Assembly (NCBI GenBank): GCA_946811695.1
Contig: OX328132.1
Coordinates: 60,673,151 to 60,737,150, forward strand
DNA length: 64,000 bases
Reading direction: 5' to 3'
DNA from: Gonocerus acuteangulatus
Lineage: Eukaryota; Arthropoda; Insecta; Hemiptera; Coreidae
The translations under genes were made by a program, and so were the position numbers. Below are positions 1 to 12,823 of the stretch, piece by piece. A model generated the notes under the pieces. It worked only from the letters and a program-made list of their open reading frames with translations. It was not told the DNA's origin and made no database searches. Every line of letters begins with the position of its first letter. Position 1 is the first letter of the stretch.

Positions 1-466
1 TTTTACGTAATTACTCTTGATTATGCCGAGATGTTTGTGTTGACAATAAGGAGACGGAATAATAGTGTCCGAGCGAACAATAACTCTAACAAACTACAAA
101 ACAAAAATGTCCTGGAGTGAAGAAGGGCCCCTCTACTGGTATTTATGAACGTTTATAAAAAACATTTTACAGATTGAAAATAGGTCTACAAAAAACTGTA
201 ATATTTTCGATTTTTTATATTTAAAAAAATATGTTTCGGGAATTGTTTGATTTATGCATACTCGAGGCTATGAACAGTTATGGAGTAAATCTAATCTGCT
301 AAGAATACTAACCTATAAAAATACAGAAAAAGTGATAGGAGGGACAGTCTTCTTGTTGGTTTCCCGTTTTGTTATTCACATTGTACACCTACTTTCAGAA
401 ACTACGCTTTTCTGAGGGAAAAAGAATGACTCAGTTATACATATTCAGTCAGTAGTTCCTACAGGT

Positions 467-600
467 CAGAGTTGGGCAAACGTTAGCGCGCGCTAAAAGC
501 TGATACCTCTCCGCTAATTTAGCGAAACTGTAGAAAGCCAGCGCTAATCTATTTATGAAATATCGTAATTGATAATAGCTCTGCTACAGGTAGAAACTGC
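467..600 (+). mobile_element. hAT-like terminal fragment
   Basis: It starts CAGAGTTGGGCAAACG, typical of hAT inverted ends, followed by GCTAAAAGCTGATACCTC and TTAGCG repeats shared with 2632-2830. No matching right end is visible. Confidence 0.45.
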
Positions 601-960
601 GCGATAAGATAATTTAACGGGTCCCGACCAATGAATGAGTTTTATAGAAAGTAATTTCTTAAACGCTTTTTTACAAAAAGTTCTTCTTTTTTTTTTTCTT
701 TTTTTTTTGAGAGAGAGAAAGAGTGAGAGAGAATTATTAGTTGATTTTGGGAAGTGGCGGTTCTATGTAAATTAGCAATGGCGACATATTGCGCTGTGGT
801 AAAATCTAAGAGAACAATAAAGGATAGTTTGTATGCATAAGTGAAGGAAAGAATGCACATTTCTGAGTGGCCACACAATTGTGACCGCGTCCGGTTGTTA
901 GTACGTGCGAGAAATCCTTTGCAGTCTAATGCTCTCTTAGATACGTCAACGCTACCATTT

Positions 961-1096
961 TTAGCGCGGTTCCTCCCTCCCCCATAGGGAGGAACCCCGC
1001 TTATAAGGTTGATACAATGAAACAATCCGGAAGTGCCGACTAGAAAATTTCGCGTTTCAGAACCCCTAGAGACCGAAAATAACGGTGGTTCAAATT

Positions 1097-1153
<57 letters not shown>

Positions 1154-2167
1154 CTGTTCGCTCATTTCTGGCTTCCCTAATGGTCCGATTGTGATGAAAT
1201 TTGGTACAAAAATCCGTCTTCCAATTTGAAAGGTCAAGTTCGTTAACCAGCAGAATCCGCCTACTGGAAGATGGCGTTTGGGGCGAAATTCGCGCAAAAA
1301 AAATCGTAACGCTTACGTTTTTGAGTTCATAAGCTTGTAAGTACTCGTTTTATAGGCTTCTTGGGCTAGGAAAACGAATGAAACCATTTTCAAGGCGATA
1401 GCTTTAACCATTTTCGAGAAAATTGGAAAAATAGTTTTTGAATACCGTTTTTGGTTTGGGTACTTAGAATCATGGGATTCAGTTGAAACATTTTCTGCAT
1501 GTTCTACTTTCATTAAAACTAATATGTTGAAATTTTTGTTACGTTTGGAGTTAAGGAAGGGTTAGAATAAAATATTTTATTAACAGACATAAAAAATGTT
1601 GGTAACTTTGTATACTTTCGTTAGTATCTCGAAAACCGTTGACAATCTTGGGAAGCAGAAGGTTACCATTCGAAAGCTTACTAAATGCTCTACAAAAAAG
1701 GTTCTAAAGAAAGTTTTAAGTAGGCGATGTCAATCGGAGAAATAAGTGCTTAAAACTTTAAAGTAATTGATTTCGTTTATTCGAGCGGTTCTTTTTGACT
1801 GTTTTATTCCTTGTTATTTTTTAATTGCTTATAGTCGGATAATGTATTTGACAATAAAACAGATTAAGTAAAATAAGAAGATCAATTTATTGTTAAAAAT
1901 GTAGCGTTCAAAGAGAGAGATCCCAAGGCTTTCCAAATGCCTCAGAGCGGAGGCCTTTCTGCCCGACTTATGGGATAGCTGACCCATACAGGTAAGATTG
2001 TAAATCAAGACCTTTCAAGACTGGTTTGTTTGAGATTTCATTTGGATAGATGTTTCGCTATTGATCTAAACAAAGTAATAACTGTTTCTATTCTATGCCT
2101 TCATAAACACTAGAGATAAGAACGGAACCGCGCTAAGATGACGCAGTTCCTGCGAATCGGACTTTTT
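961..2167 (-). mobile_element. Helitron-like element, family copy H1
   Basis: On the minus strand it starts AAAAAG-TCCGATTCGCAGG (2167) and ends GGAACCGCGCTAA (961). The start is followed by a 9-bp hairpin; the end is preceded by a 14-bp hairpin with one G-G mismatch. A (TA)n tract is at 1101-1148. There is no protein-coding capacity and no target-site duplication is visible. Its body is nearly identical to the copy at 46031-47246. Confidence 0.75.
1101..1148. repeat. (TA)n tracts of the window
   Basis: This tract stands for the set. Inside Helitron-like copies: 1101-1148, 8216-8279, 18858-18947, 22946-23033, 25909-25962, 28268-28322, 29264-29366, 32638-32716, 46168-46234 and 51318-51380. 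Elsewhere: 13020-13120, 16377-16441, 21000-21090, 23903-24012, 40240-40286, 42897-42952, 56938-56988 and 63276-63296. Interruptions and lengths differ between copies. Confidence 0.95.
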
Positions 2168-2631
2168 TTGTATTCATGCCAGATGGTGAAGTAGGTTGCT
2201 TTCCCGTCTCAAATCATGATGTTCGCATATGAACAATAAAAAAATAAATAAAAAATAACCAACCAACCATAGTGCAGATGATTTACCGCCATACGATTCA
2301 TATCCATAAGGCTGCTATGGGTCCGATTATTATCTATAAGGTCTATAGGGTAGAGTCTATAATATGGTGGTATAAGGTCTGTTGGGTGAGGTCTATAGTT
2401 TGGTGGTATAAGGTGTGTAATATTTCTCAAGAGTAATCTGGAAAAACTACCACAGATTTCACAGGTCTGCGACCAAAAGAGTGCTGGATCTTTAATGCTG
2501 AAACTGAAAAAATAGTTTGTTTTTAGATTAACTGTTTTTTTTTTGTTTTTTTTTTTAATACCAATCGCCTCTGCTGTTAGTCAACCTTAAGCCTAAAATT
2601 CGTTAGTTGCTGCCAGGTTGTCAGTCTTATG

Positions 2632-2830
2632 CAGGGTTGGGCAAAAATTAGAGATCGCTAAAAGCTAATACCTCAGCGCTAATTTAGCGCTACTGCATAA
2701 AACCAGCGCCAATAATTAGCGCATAGCGACAGCAGGCCGCTAATCGCTAATTTAGTTATTAAATGTTTAAATATCGTTGTAGCTATTGGCTAATTAGCTT
2801 TAGCTATAGTTATAACTACAACACATTGTC
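2632..2830 (+). mobile_element. hAT-like terminal fragment, second copy
   Basis: It starts CAGGGTTGGGCAAAA and shares GCTAAAAGCTAATACCTC and AGCGCTAATTTAGCG with the copy at 467. It is rich in GCTAAT-type subterminal repeats, and its right terminus is missing. Confidence 0.45.
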
Positions 2831-3060
2831 ATCTCAATGTTCACTTCTGGTCCACTCTGGTCCACTTTCGGTCAGCTCTGAGCAACTTTCAGGGGAATTC
2901 TAGCATACTCCTGTTCTACTTCCGCTCCACTCTACTGAACTTACGATCACACCAGGGTCACTCTGGATCACTTCCGGTCGACTAATACCACTCCTGTTCC
3001 ACATTGGGTAGCTCCGAGTCGATCTGGCTTGATTCCGGTTATTTACGGACAGTGTTACTA
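2820..3060. repeat. Degenerate short repeats
   Basis: Multiple imperfect copies of a CACTCTGGTCCACTTCCGGTC-type unit on a CT/GT-rich strand. No coding potential is seen. Confidence 0.5.
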
Positions 3061-3668
3061 AAGGAAAGTGTGCCATCAATATTTATCCACCTTGAAAATA
3101 ACCCAGTAAATGACAAAATTGATAAAAAAAAATCAGCTCCACCTACTCCAACATTTTCCATTTATTAAAAACATCTTGCTGAAACTCTATACCGCCTGCA
3201 ATAAAAACCCTTCATATCTGCCTCTCTTCCATTATCCCCACACTTTTATGATACCACCTTCCATCCTTTGATCCTCTGCTAACACCCTCAACTTAATCAA
3301 TAGTCAAAAACTCCTCCTACCCCACCCACTCCTTTCCCCAAACTTACCTTGATAAACCCGTCAGAAATGATTTGGCATCCGTGAGGCATTATTCTTCATC
3401 TTCACATCGCGAAGCCTATTTTTATAATGTTTTGATTCATTTTAAATTCCTACCCATCTAGGTCTAAAACCAGTATTGATCTACCTCTAATTTAAGCTAT
3501 AGCTATAGCATACACTGAATGTATAATATTTTCCTGTTTTATGAATCTATTTTTAGATATATAAATTAGTATTAACTCTGTCCTACTTCAGCCCTGATGA
3601 GGGCTCGACACATACATGGAATGTTCGCAATTTAATTTATTAAGAACTATATTGGATATTGCTTTCAG

Positions 3669-3821
3669 ATGACCTTTGTTAAAGAAGATTACGCATACCA
3701 GCTTAGCTTGGAAGCGGAAACTGCAATCGACAATGTACTGCTGCAATCAAATGTGAAAATTAATTTACTGGACGTAGAGAAGAACTCAGCTGTTGTTAGT
3801 CACAGTGCTTGTCAACCGAAA
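3669..3821 (+). CDS. BBS7: BBS7 exon (phase 0 to 0)
   Basis: 153 nt, 51 codons. The acceptor is a pyrimidine-rich GCTTTCAG and the donor is AAA|GTAAGT. It encodes the AIDNVLLQS and [12 protein letters not shown] blocks that identify BBS7. The ATG at its first base is an internal Met, not the start of the protein. Its donor is the first copy of a 37-bp tandem repeat. Confidence 0.92.
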
Positions 3822-6800
3822 GTAAGTAGCCCACTCATTCCTCATCAATATCCAGAAAGTAAGTAGCCCACTCATTCCTCATCAATATCCAGAAAGTAAG
3901 TAACCCACTCATTCCTCATCAATATCCAGAATGAATAATTTAAACTGTTAAAGAAATTCAAATACCTACTCAAATGCTCTTTTGTGGATTTCAACCTGTA
4001 TCAACTTCGAACAAATCACAATGAATATCTATAGTTATTTGATCATAATTGCGATTATGATAATATGGTACCTAAATACTAATTTTTAACAGATTAAAGG
4101 TCCGACTCGTGCTTTTTTCATGGGTAAATTATATTTGAAGCAATGACTTTCAAAGTGGGTTAAGTCCATTTTGTCATCAAATTAATTTCTTTTGTAAAAA
4201 CTTTTTTTGGGGGGAAATTCATTAAATATAATAAAAAATACGAAAATGAACGTTCGTGTGGCCTCGTAAATATTAATATCTAAAAAGAATTAGATCAGAC
4301 GGTTCTTGTGTCCCCTGAATATTTTTACGATTTGGACATATCCTTTTTTGAAAGTCGACGCCTCATTTATGAACTAATTTTACTGTAAACAAATTAAAAT
4401 ACCATCTCCAATGAAATTCACCAAAAAAGTGAGATTTTGCGAACAAATTGGCGATAGCCAACTTTAAACGGATATAACTCGTTCAAACTCCTACTCGACT
4501 TAAGACAACCAATATCACAAACCTTAAATACCCGACGCCATCTTGAAAACAGTGCGATTTGAAGTTCTTACTATAAATCGGTTTAAAAGTGTTTTTTAAG
4601 TAATATATTTGATTAGTAGTGTATAAAGAGGTGCATTTAAGCATCAAGCAACCTCTGAGCTATTATTAGGCCTAAGCCTGATCAGAAATAGAATATATTT
4701 GGGTGTTTTAGAAAACAAGGACGCTGGTTGTTGTCCCCAAGTTTTAGTGTTTGTTTTTTCGTATACAGATTACATTAATGAAGTGATAAAATTATATTTA
4801 ACGTATTTCGTATTCGTTCAAATAGTTTATTCTATTAGACACGGGTTGTGATTCATTTTAAGCTAATTATAATCAATTAGTAATAGCTAACCTAAAGGTG
4901 AATAACAACGTGGTAGATTCGGATGTTTCTCCGAAGATTGCCGACTTCAGCCGAGATCGCGTAGAGAGGCTGTGGGATTCTTATCAGGGAGGAACGGACC
5001 TGTATCAGGGAGTACTCTCTTACATTCTTTTATATATATTTTCATTATAATATTCAACTTTGTTTTTTTTTTTAATATTTAATAGATCAGTTATAAAATT
5101 GATTAATAGCTCTGATTGATTATTTAAGATGGCCTCAAACGAAACGTTGGAACCTAAAACCCCTGATTTCCAATTTCTTAACTTTAAAAAACTAGAAGGA
5201 AAATGGTCAAAAAAATTCGTTGTAATGAGCATTGCAGATAATAACGAAAATAAAACCTTCTGGGACTTTAGTCCCTTTAAAGTGTGTAGATTCATTAAGA
5301 GCTATGCCCCTAATACTAAAATTAAAATTTTGAAATCAGGAATTGTTCTTCTGGAAATCGAACTTGAAAAAGAATTTTACAACTTTTCTAATATAAAATC
5401 ATATGAAAATTTTAAAATAAACTTTTCCCTACATAAAACATTGAATTTTTCCAAAGGTCTCATTACTTGTGATGAGTTCCAGAACTGCAGTGAAAATGAA
5501 CTATGTGCTGAACTATCAAGTCAGAATGTTATTAGTGTCAAAAGAATTTATAAAACTCAAAATCATGAAAAAATTCCCACCTCATCATTTATTCTCACTT
5601 TTAATAGAGCTGATTTACCTGATAGAATAACACTTGATTTCCTTAGTGTCAGAGTGGTACCATATATCAAACCATTGCTCTGTTTTACTTGCTATCGTTT
5701 TCGGCATGGATCACGCATGTGCAAAGAAAGTATACCAAAATGTGGAAATGTGCAGGTGCAAAGCATGAGGGTGAATGTGCTACCACCAAGTGCATAAATT
5801 GTAGCGGCCCTCACCCATCATGGTATGCTTCATGCCCAGTGTACCAAAAAGAAAAACGTTTAGAAGAGTTAAAAGTGATAAATAAAATCTCATATACCCA
5901 GGCTGAGAAATTACTCGAGCCTAGAACCTTAGATTCGTCTAGCTCTCAGAGCTATGCGCAAACTGCTATGGCTCCCTCCACTTCAAACTCTCTCGTATCA
6001 CAAATAAAGAAACTAGCAAATGTAGTCGAAATTCTGACAAAGAAAATAACCATTCTTGAAAAATCTATTAGTAAATATAATTCAGATCCCCCGAATTTAG
6101 ATGGTGTAGCTCCAACTAATCTCAATTCCATTCAAGAAAACCAAATTATCCCCTCTCCTTCCAATACTCCAAATGTCAAAAATAATATAAAATCCCAACT
6201 GCCAGTAAAACAATTACCCCAAGATTCAAACTCCAAAAGAGGAGAAAAACTTGAAAAACCTCCCTCACAAAATTCTCTTTTTTCTGCTAACGGCACAATT
6301 AACCCGGGGCAAGGAAACATACCAGAATCGCCACTACCACCTCGAGGTAAAACTAGAAATAAAAAACCATGATTTTTGTTAACATGCTAAACCTAAATGC
6401 TTCTAACTACAAATCAATAGTCACCTCTTTTATAAATTTTTTAAATATGTTTCTTGGAAAGTCTTTTAATTACATTTTAACTAAAGAACCCCTTATAAAA
6501 TTCCAGAAAACACATATCAAACCGAGATTCATCAACGTAAAATCAATAAATTCCTACTCATTATACAATAATCTGGCTATACACACTAACCCTAAACTGT
6601 TTATTGTATTCAATAATACAATAATAATACCTTCTCATTCTCAAAATTTGTATTCAAAATCAAACATAAAAAGTCGGTCTCGCAGGACTGCATCATCTTA
6701 GCGCGGTTCCGTTCATATCCCTAGTCTAATTTGGAAAGATTAAAATAGAAGCAGTTATTATTTTGGTTCCACCAGTCTTTTTTTTTAAATTAATTATTAT

Positions 6801-8241
6801 AATGGCGTGTCAACCCTTAAGGTCACTAACGCCATTCCTGTGAGTAGTAAAGTCTTGAAAGGTCATGATTTACAATCTTACCTGGAAGGGTCCGCTACAC
6901 TAGAAACAGACCCGCTAGTGACAAGGTCTTGGAATCTTGGAAATCTATATTTCTAACAATAAATTGTTTTTGTTATTTTACTTAACAAGTTTTATTGTCA
7001 AATACATTATCCAACTATAAGCAATTAAAAAATAACAAGAAATAAAACAGACAAAAAGAACCATTGGAATAAACGAAATCAATTAATTTAAAGCTTTAAG
7101 CACTTTTTTCTCCGATTGAAATCGCCTAATTAAAACTTACTTCAGAACCTTTTTTGTAGAGCATTTAGTAAGCTTCCGAATGGTAATCTTCCGCTTCACA
7201 AGATTGTCAACGGTTTTCGAGATACTAACGAAATTATACAAAGTTACCAAAACTTTTTTTGTCTGTTAATAAAATATTTTATTCTAACCCTTCCTTTACT
7301 CTAAACGTAACAAAAATTTCAACATATTATTGTTGATGAAACTCGAACATGCAGAAAATGTTTCAACTGTATCCCATAATTCTAAGTACCAAAATCAAAG
7401 ACAAAGAACCCTCCCTAGGAAGGACGCTAGGCAGTTGAAAAGCTATATATCTTGGAAATCCATATCTCTAACATTAAATTGTTTTTCTTATTTTTCTTAA
7501 CCTGTTTTATTTTCAAATACATTATCCAACAATAAGCAATTAAAAACTAACCAGGAATAAAAAACAGACAAAAAGAACAGTTCGAATAAGCGAAATCAAT
7601 TACTTTAAAGTTTTAAGCTCTTATTTCTCCGATTGACATCGTCTAATCAAAACTTTCATTAGAACCTTTTTTTTAGAGCATTTAATAAGCTTTCTAATGG
7701 TATTCTTCCGTTTACCGAGATTTTCAACCTTTTCCGAGATATTAAGGAAAGTAAACAAAGTTACTAAAACTTTTTATGTCTGTTAATAAAATATTTTATT
7801 CTAACCCTTCCATAACTCCAAACGTAACCAAAATTTCAACATATTAGTTTTGATGAAAGTAGAACATGCAGAAAATGTTTCAACTGAATCCCATGATTCT
7901 AAGTACCCAAACCAAAAACGGTATTCCAAAATTTTTTTCCAATTTTCTCGAAAACGGGTAAAGCTATCGCCTTGAAAATGGTTTCATTCGTTTTCCTAGC
8001 CCAGGAATCATATAAAACGAGTACTTAGAAGCTTATGAACTCAACAACGTAAGCGTTACGATTTTTTTTGCGCGAATTTCGCCCCAAACGCCATCTTCCA
8101 GTAGGTGGATTTTGCTGGTTAACGAACTTGACCTTTCAAATTGGACGAACGATTTTTGTACCAAATTTCATCAAAATCGGACCATTCGTCTTCTATCTAG
8201 AGAGCGAACAGACAAATATATATATATATATATATAAATAA

Positions 8242-8280
<39 letters not shown>

Positions 8281-11200
8281 AATTTGAACCACCGTTATTT
8301 TCGGTCTCTAGGGGTTCTGAAACGCGAAATTTTCTAGTCGGCACTTCCGGATTGTTTCATTGTATCAACCCTATAAGCGGGGTTCCTCCCTATGGGGGAG
8401 GGAGGAACCGCGCTAAAAAAATCATCACTGCATGAACCTGCAGTTTATCTTGAGATACAGTGGAATATTACAGCTTAACATTAGGGAAATAAATACTCAT
8501 AAAAAGTATTTCCATGCATCTATGATTAACATAAACTGGAATACTTTATGTATAATTCAGAAGTGTGTATATAATTGTCTTGTATACACACTGTACAGTT
8601 GTATGTTTTTGTGTACATTGAATCTCAGTACTATAGAACTATCTCTCCCTACTCCAAATGCGTATTATTCAATGGAACATCAACGGAGTGCTTAATAAGA
8701 AACATGAACTATCCATATTACACAAAGACTTCTCCTTTAACATATTATGTCTTCAAGAAACCCATCTAAAGGAATCCGATCAATTAATCTTCAAGGGTTT
8801 TAAAAGTTATAATTTTATTTACAGCGGTGGCCTTATTGCGTGTGGTGGGGTATCCATACTAGTTTCTGAAGCTGTACCCTCAGAACGCGTCCCTCTCGCT
8901 ACTCAGCTACAAGCAGTTGCGGTTCGGATATTCAAACCTTTTCCCTTTACTGTATGTTCTATATATCTCCCTCCTGGACAATCATTCACTCTTCAACAAC
9001 TAATGGATTTATGTTCTCAGCTACCAACACCTTTAACATTACTCGGTGATTTCAATAGTAGTAACCCCCTTTGGTTTTCATCATTTATCGACACGAGAGG
9101 TAAAATCGTAGAAACTTTCCTTGATAGGAGCGGTCTATCAATACTTAATGGTAACTCACCCACACACATCAATAGAACTTCTGCTTCACAAACCTTTATA
9201 GACCTGCCCATGATTAGCCCTAGTCTAATTAGTAGATGCAGATGGAGGACAGCAGATGATTTGTACCAAAGCGATCTCTTCCCTATAATCTTAGATTTCA
9301 TTGATAGACTGGCGCCCGTCCAACGACCTGTTAGATGGAAAATCAAAGAAGCAAACTGGAACAAGTATGAAGAACTAGCCCAACTCACTGACATAAACCT
9401 AGACAACTCCAATATTAACGAAATAACGTGTGCAATAATTCAGATTTTAAATAACGCTGCAACACAATCAATTCCTAAAACCAAATCGAATCCAAGCAAA
9501 GTTATTGTTCCCTGGTGGTCAAATGAATGCGACCAAGCTGTTAAAGCGCGTAAAAAAGCCCTCAGAAAATTTAAAGCGTGCCCCTGCACAGAACATCTTA
9601 GTGACTATACGCAAGCTAGAACAAATGCCCGTTATATAATTAGAAAATCTAAAAAAGAATCGTGGATACATTTTCTGTCTCAGATAAACTTTAACACTCC
9701 TTCAGCTCAGATATGGAACACAGTTAGAAAGAAAAATAACTGGTCGCGGTCACAATGCCCCTGTAAATATATTGAAGAATGGAAACTCCGTTTATACTGA
9801 TCCTAAGAATATTGCAGATGAACTCGGTAAATATTACCAACATGTCACATCAAATGAAAACTATAATGTCAACTTTCTACAAATTAAATCAAACAGAGAA
9901 GCTATCCCCATTGAAATACACACAAATCCATTAGATTCTCTAAATAACCCCTTTTCTTTCAGCGAGTTTCTCTTTGCGCTCAGATCGCGGAAAGATACTA
10001 CACCAGGTCCTAATAACATCACAATTAGTATGATTAAAAATCTGACCCCAAACAATAAAAAAATATTTCTTGCTTTTTTAAATAAAATCTATTTGTCAGG
10101 TAGCTTCCCAAATATCTGGAAAAAATCCGTAAACGTTCCTATACCCAAAAAAGACAAGCCTACAGATATAGCCGCTAGTTATCGCTTCATCTCCCTAACT
10201 TGCTCAGATTGTAAATTACTGGAAAAAGGTTTACTAGAGTCGTGGCAAAGTGGATTTAGGAATCGACGAAGTACCAGGGATAACCTTGTTAGACTTGAAA
10301 CTGATATAAATGAATCATTCAATAATAATAAAAAAGTGCTTGCAGTATTTATCGATTTGGAAAACGCTTTTGATCGTGTATGGCGGCGTTATATCATTGA
10401 TCGCCTAGAGGAAATAGGGATACAGGGGCACATGTTGGCATTTATTATCAATTATTTGAAAGAAAGGACATTTCAAGTTCGGTGTGGATCTGTTCTATCT
10501 GAAGAATTCAAGTAAGAAAACGGTGTTCCTCAAGGCGGGGTACTGTCTGCACTTCTTTTCTCTATTGCTATCAGTCCCGTTCTCCGTCACAGTAATTTAC
10601 CAGTTAAATCCATGTTATTCGCCGACGACTTAGATATATATCTTGCGGACAAGTCGGCTGTTTACTTATATGAAACGATGCAACAGAATTTGGACAAAAT
10701 CAGTAATTGGTTTCTAAATCGTGGCTTTCGCATCTCTCCCTCAAAAACTGAAAGTATATTGTTTACAAGAAGGAAAGTTAGTGAACAACTCAGTCTGCGA
10801 ATTAACGATCAAATAATCCAAAAGAAAGATATTGTTCGTTATTTGGGTGTATTATTTGATAGATCTTTAAATTGGGTTGCCCACATTAAATCCTTGAGAA
10901 ATAATTGCAATAGGTCTTTAAATCTGCTGAAATGCCTTACTAACACATCTTGGGGTGCTGATAGGAACAGTATGATGACATTATACCGGAGCTACATAAG
11001 ATCAAAAATCGACTACGGATGTATAGCATATGATTCCGCTTCCCCGAGAGTATTAAACATGATAGAGAGTATCCATAACTCAGGCCTAAGAATGGTGACT
11101 GGTGCATTCCGGTCTAGTCCTGTCATCAGCGTGTGTGCTGAGGCAGGAGAACCTCCGCTTCATTATCGACGAATGTTCCTGGCAGTTTCCTTTTATTATA

Positions 11201-12791
11201 ATGTTCTTGCGTCCCCTAATCACCCTTTAAATTATTATTTTTCTCCTAACTTTCAACTTATTCACCCTCACAGGCAGAGTAATAACATCAAAAGATCATT
11301 TCCAAGAAGAATTAAAGCTCTTTTACCAGAACTTAATTTTACCCCTACAGAAATATTGTTTAATTGTACCCCAGCAAAGGAGCCATGGAAATTACCCCAA
11401 CCCAAAGTTAATTTGTCTCTCACAAAATTCCTTAAGAAAAACACTGTTCCTATTATATTTCAGAAAGAGTATATTAAACTAAAAAAATCACTTCCCCCAT
11501 CAACTCATATATTCACTGACGGATCCAAAGATGACTTCGGGGTCGGAGCGGCATTCAATTGTGAAATCAGATCAGATAAATTCCAATTAGATTCAATTAG
11601 TAGCATATTTACCGCTGAACTTCTAGCTATTTACAAAGCATTATCTACAATAACCCCTCAGGAAAGACACGTATCAATCTTCACCGATTCACTCTCAGCA
11701 CTCCTAGCAATAAATAACCCTCTTCCTGACCATCCACTTGTTGTCAACATTTTGGAATGCCTAGAAACACTCAGAGCAAGCAATGTTTCAGTTGTCTTTT
11801 CTTGGATTCCTGGTCACTGTGGCATAACCGAAAATGAGGAAGTAGACCGGGCAGCAAAGGCAGCCGTTTCTAATGGAATACCCTACAAAAAAGTCCCCTT
11901 TTCAGATATTCACGCACACATAAAGTCCAAGATGTGGATTTCCTGGAAAGCTAAGTGGTACGACCAGAACAATAACAAACTAAGGGAAATTAAAGCAGGT
12001 GTCAGGGCTTGGAAGACTTCTTTTACAGGCCAGAGGAAGGATGAGGTTGCTATGACACGACTGCGCATTGGTCATACCCGATTGACTCATGGATATCTGA
12101 TGACCAGAGAGGCACAGCCCATTTGCCCAACATGCGGAGTATTTATAACTGTCAAGCATATTTTTATTGAGTGTCGAATTTATAAAGAACAAAGAGATGA
12201 ACTTCGGCTTTCATCAGATTTCGAGGATCTCTTAGGTAACAGTCCCATTCAAGTCAATAAATTATTACTTTTTCTAAAAAATACCCAATTAATTTCAAAA
12301 ATTTAACTAGTTAAAATATTACTAAAAGAAAAATCTAAAAGTAAATTTTATGATGTCATTTTAGAAATATATTAGCTGTAACATGTGAATTAAATAGCAA
12401 GAATTTCATTATAATTAATTCTAAAACATATTAATCCATAGAATCAGCCTCATTTAAATATTAACTATTATTGATTGGGGAGGTGGGTGTGTCCCTTCTT
12501 CGGCATGGTGCCGGTCGGGTGGGGGTGGGTCTTCTGGTTTCGTGGGCCCTCAGGACCAAAGGGTCCATGAGCTCGTAGGGTCTGGTCGGCCTGGTCCCAC
12601 CGAACAGACCCTCGGTCACAAGCTCATGTCATGTAATATCTGTAGTATACTCTAAACCCTCATCTAGTGGGGGGGCCTGCGATATCGGTGGACGTGCCCT
12701 CGCCTGGTCGGGTCCTGTCGGTGGTGGTGGCGCTATCTGTCACCCCAATCAAGGCATAAATCGCCCGTGTGGCTGACATGCCTTAAAACAC

Positions 12792-12823
<32 letters not shown>

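Larger units (their letters stand above)
4909..12819 (+). mobile_element. I-type non-LTR retrotransposon (LINE), nearly complete, inactive
   Basis: Two ORFs, a GC-rich 3' UTR (about 12470-12780) and a terminal poly(A) at 12787-12819 mark a LINE inserted in a BBS7 intron in the gene's own direction. ORF2 has endonuclease, reverse transcriptase, RNase H and a C-terminal CCHC finger in that order, which places it in the I group. The exact clade is not settled. The 5' boundary is approximate and no target-site duplication was found. It is broken by frameshifts, a stop, deletions and a nested 1.75-kb element at 6669-8416. Confidence 0.85.

Noticed and set aside
1040..1297. Open frames with long Tyr-Ile repeats here and at each (TA)n tract
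   Set aside because: Translation of (TA)n microsatellites inside Helitron-like copies. Frames end at random and have no promoter or codon signal.
3581..3620. Third hammerhead motif (CAGCCCTGATGAGGGCTCGA)
   Set aside because: It has CTGATGA but no GAAA and no proper stem II. It is better read as a short palindrome AGCCCT/AGGGCT.
4071..4900. Another gene between the BBS7 exon and the LINE
   Set aside because: AT-rich sequence with no frame or motif. I cannot say whether part of it is LINE 5' UTR.
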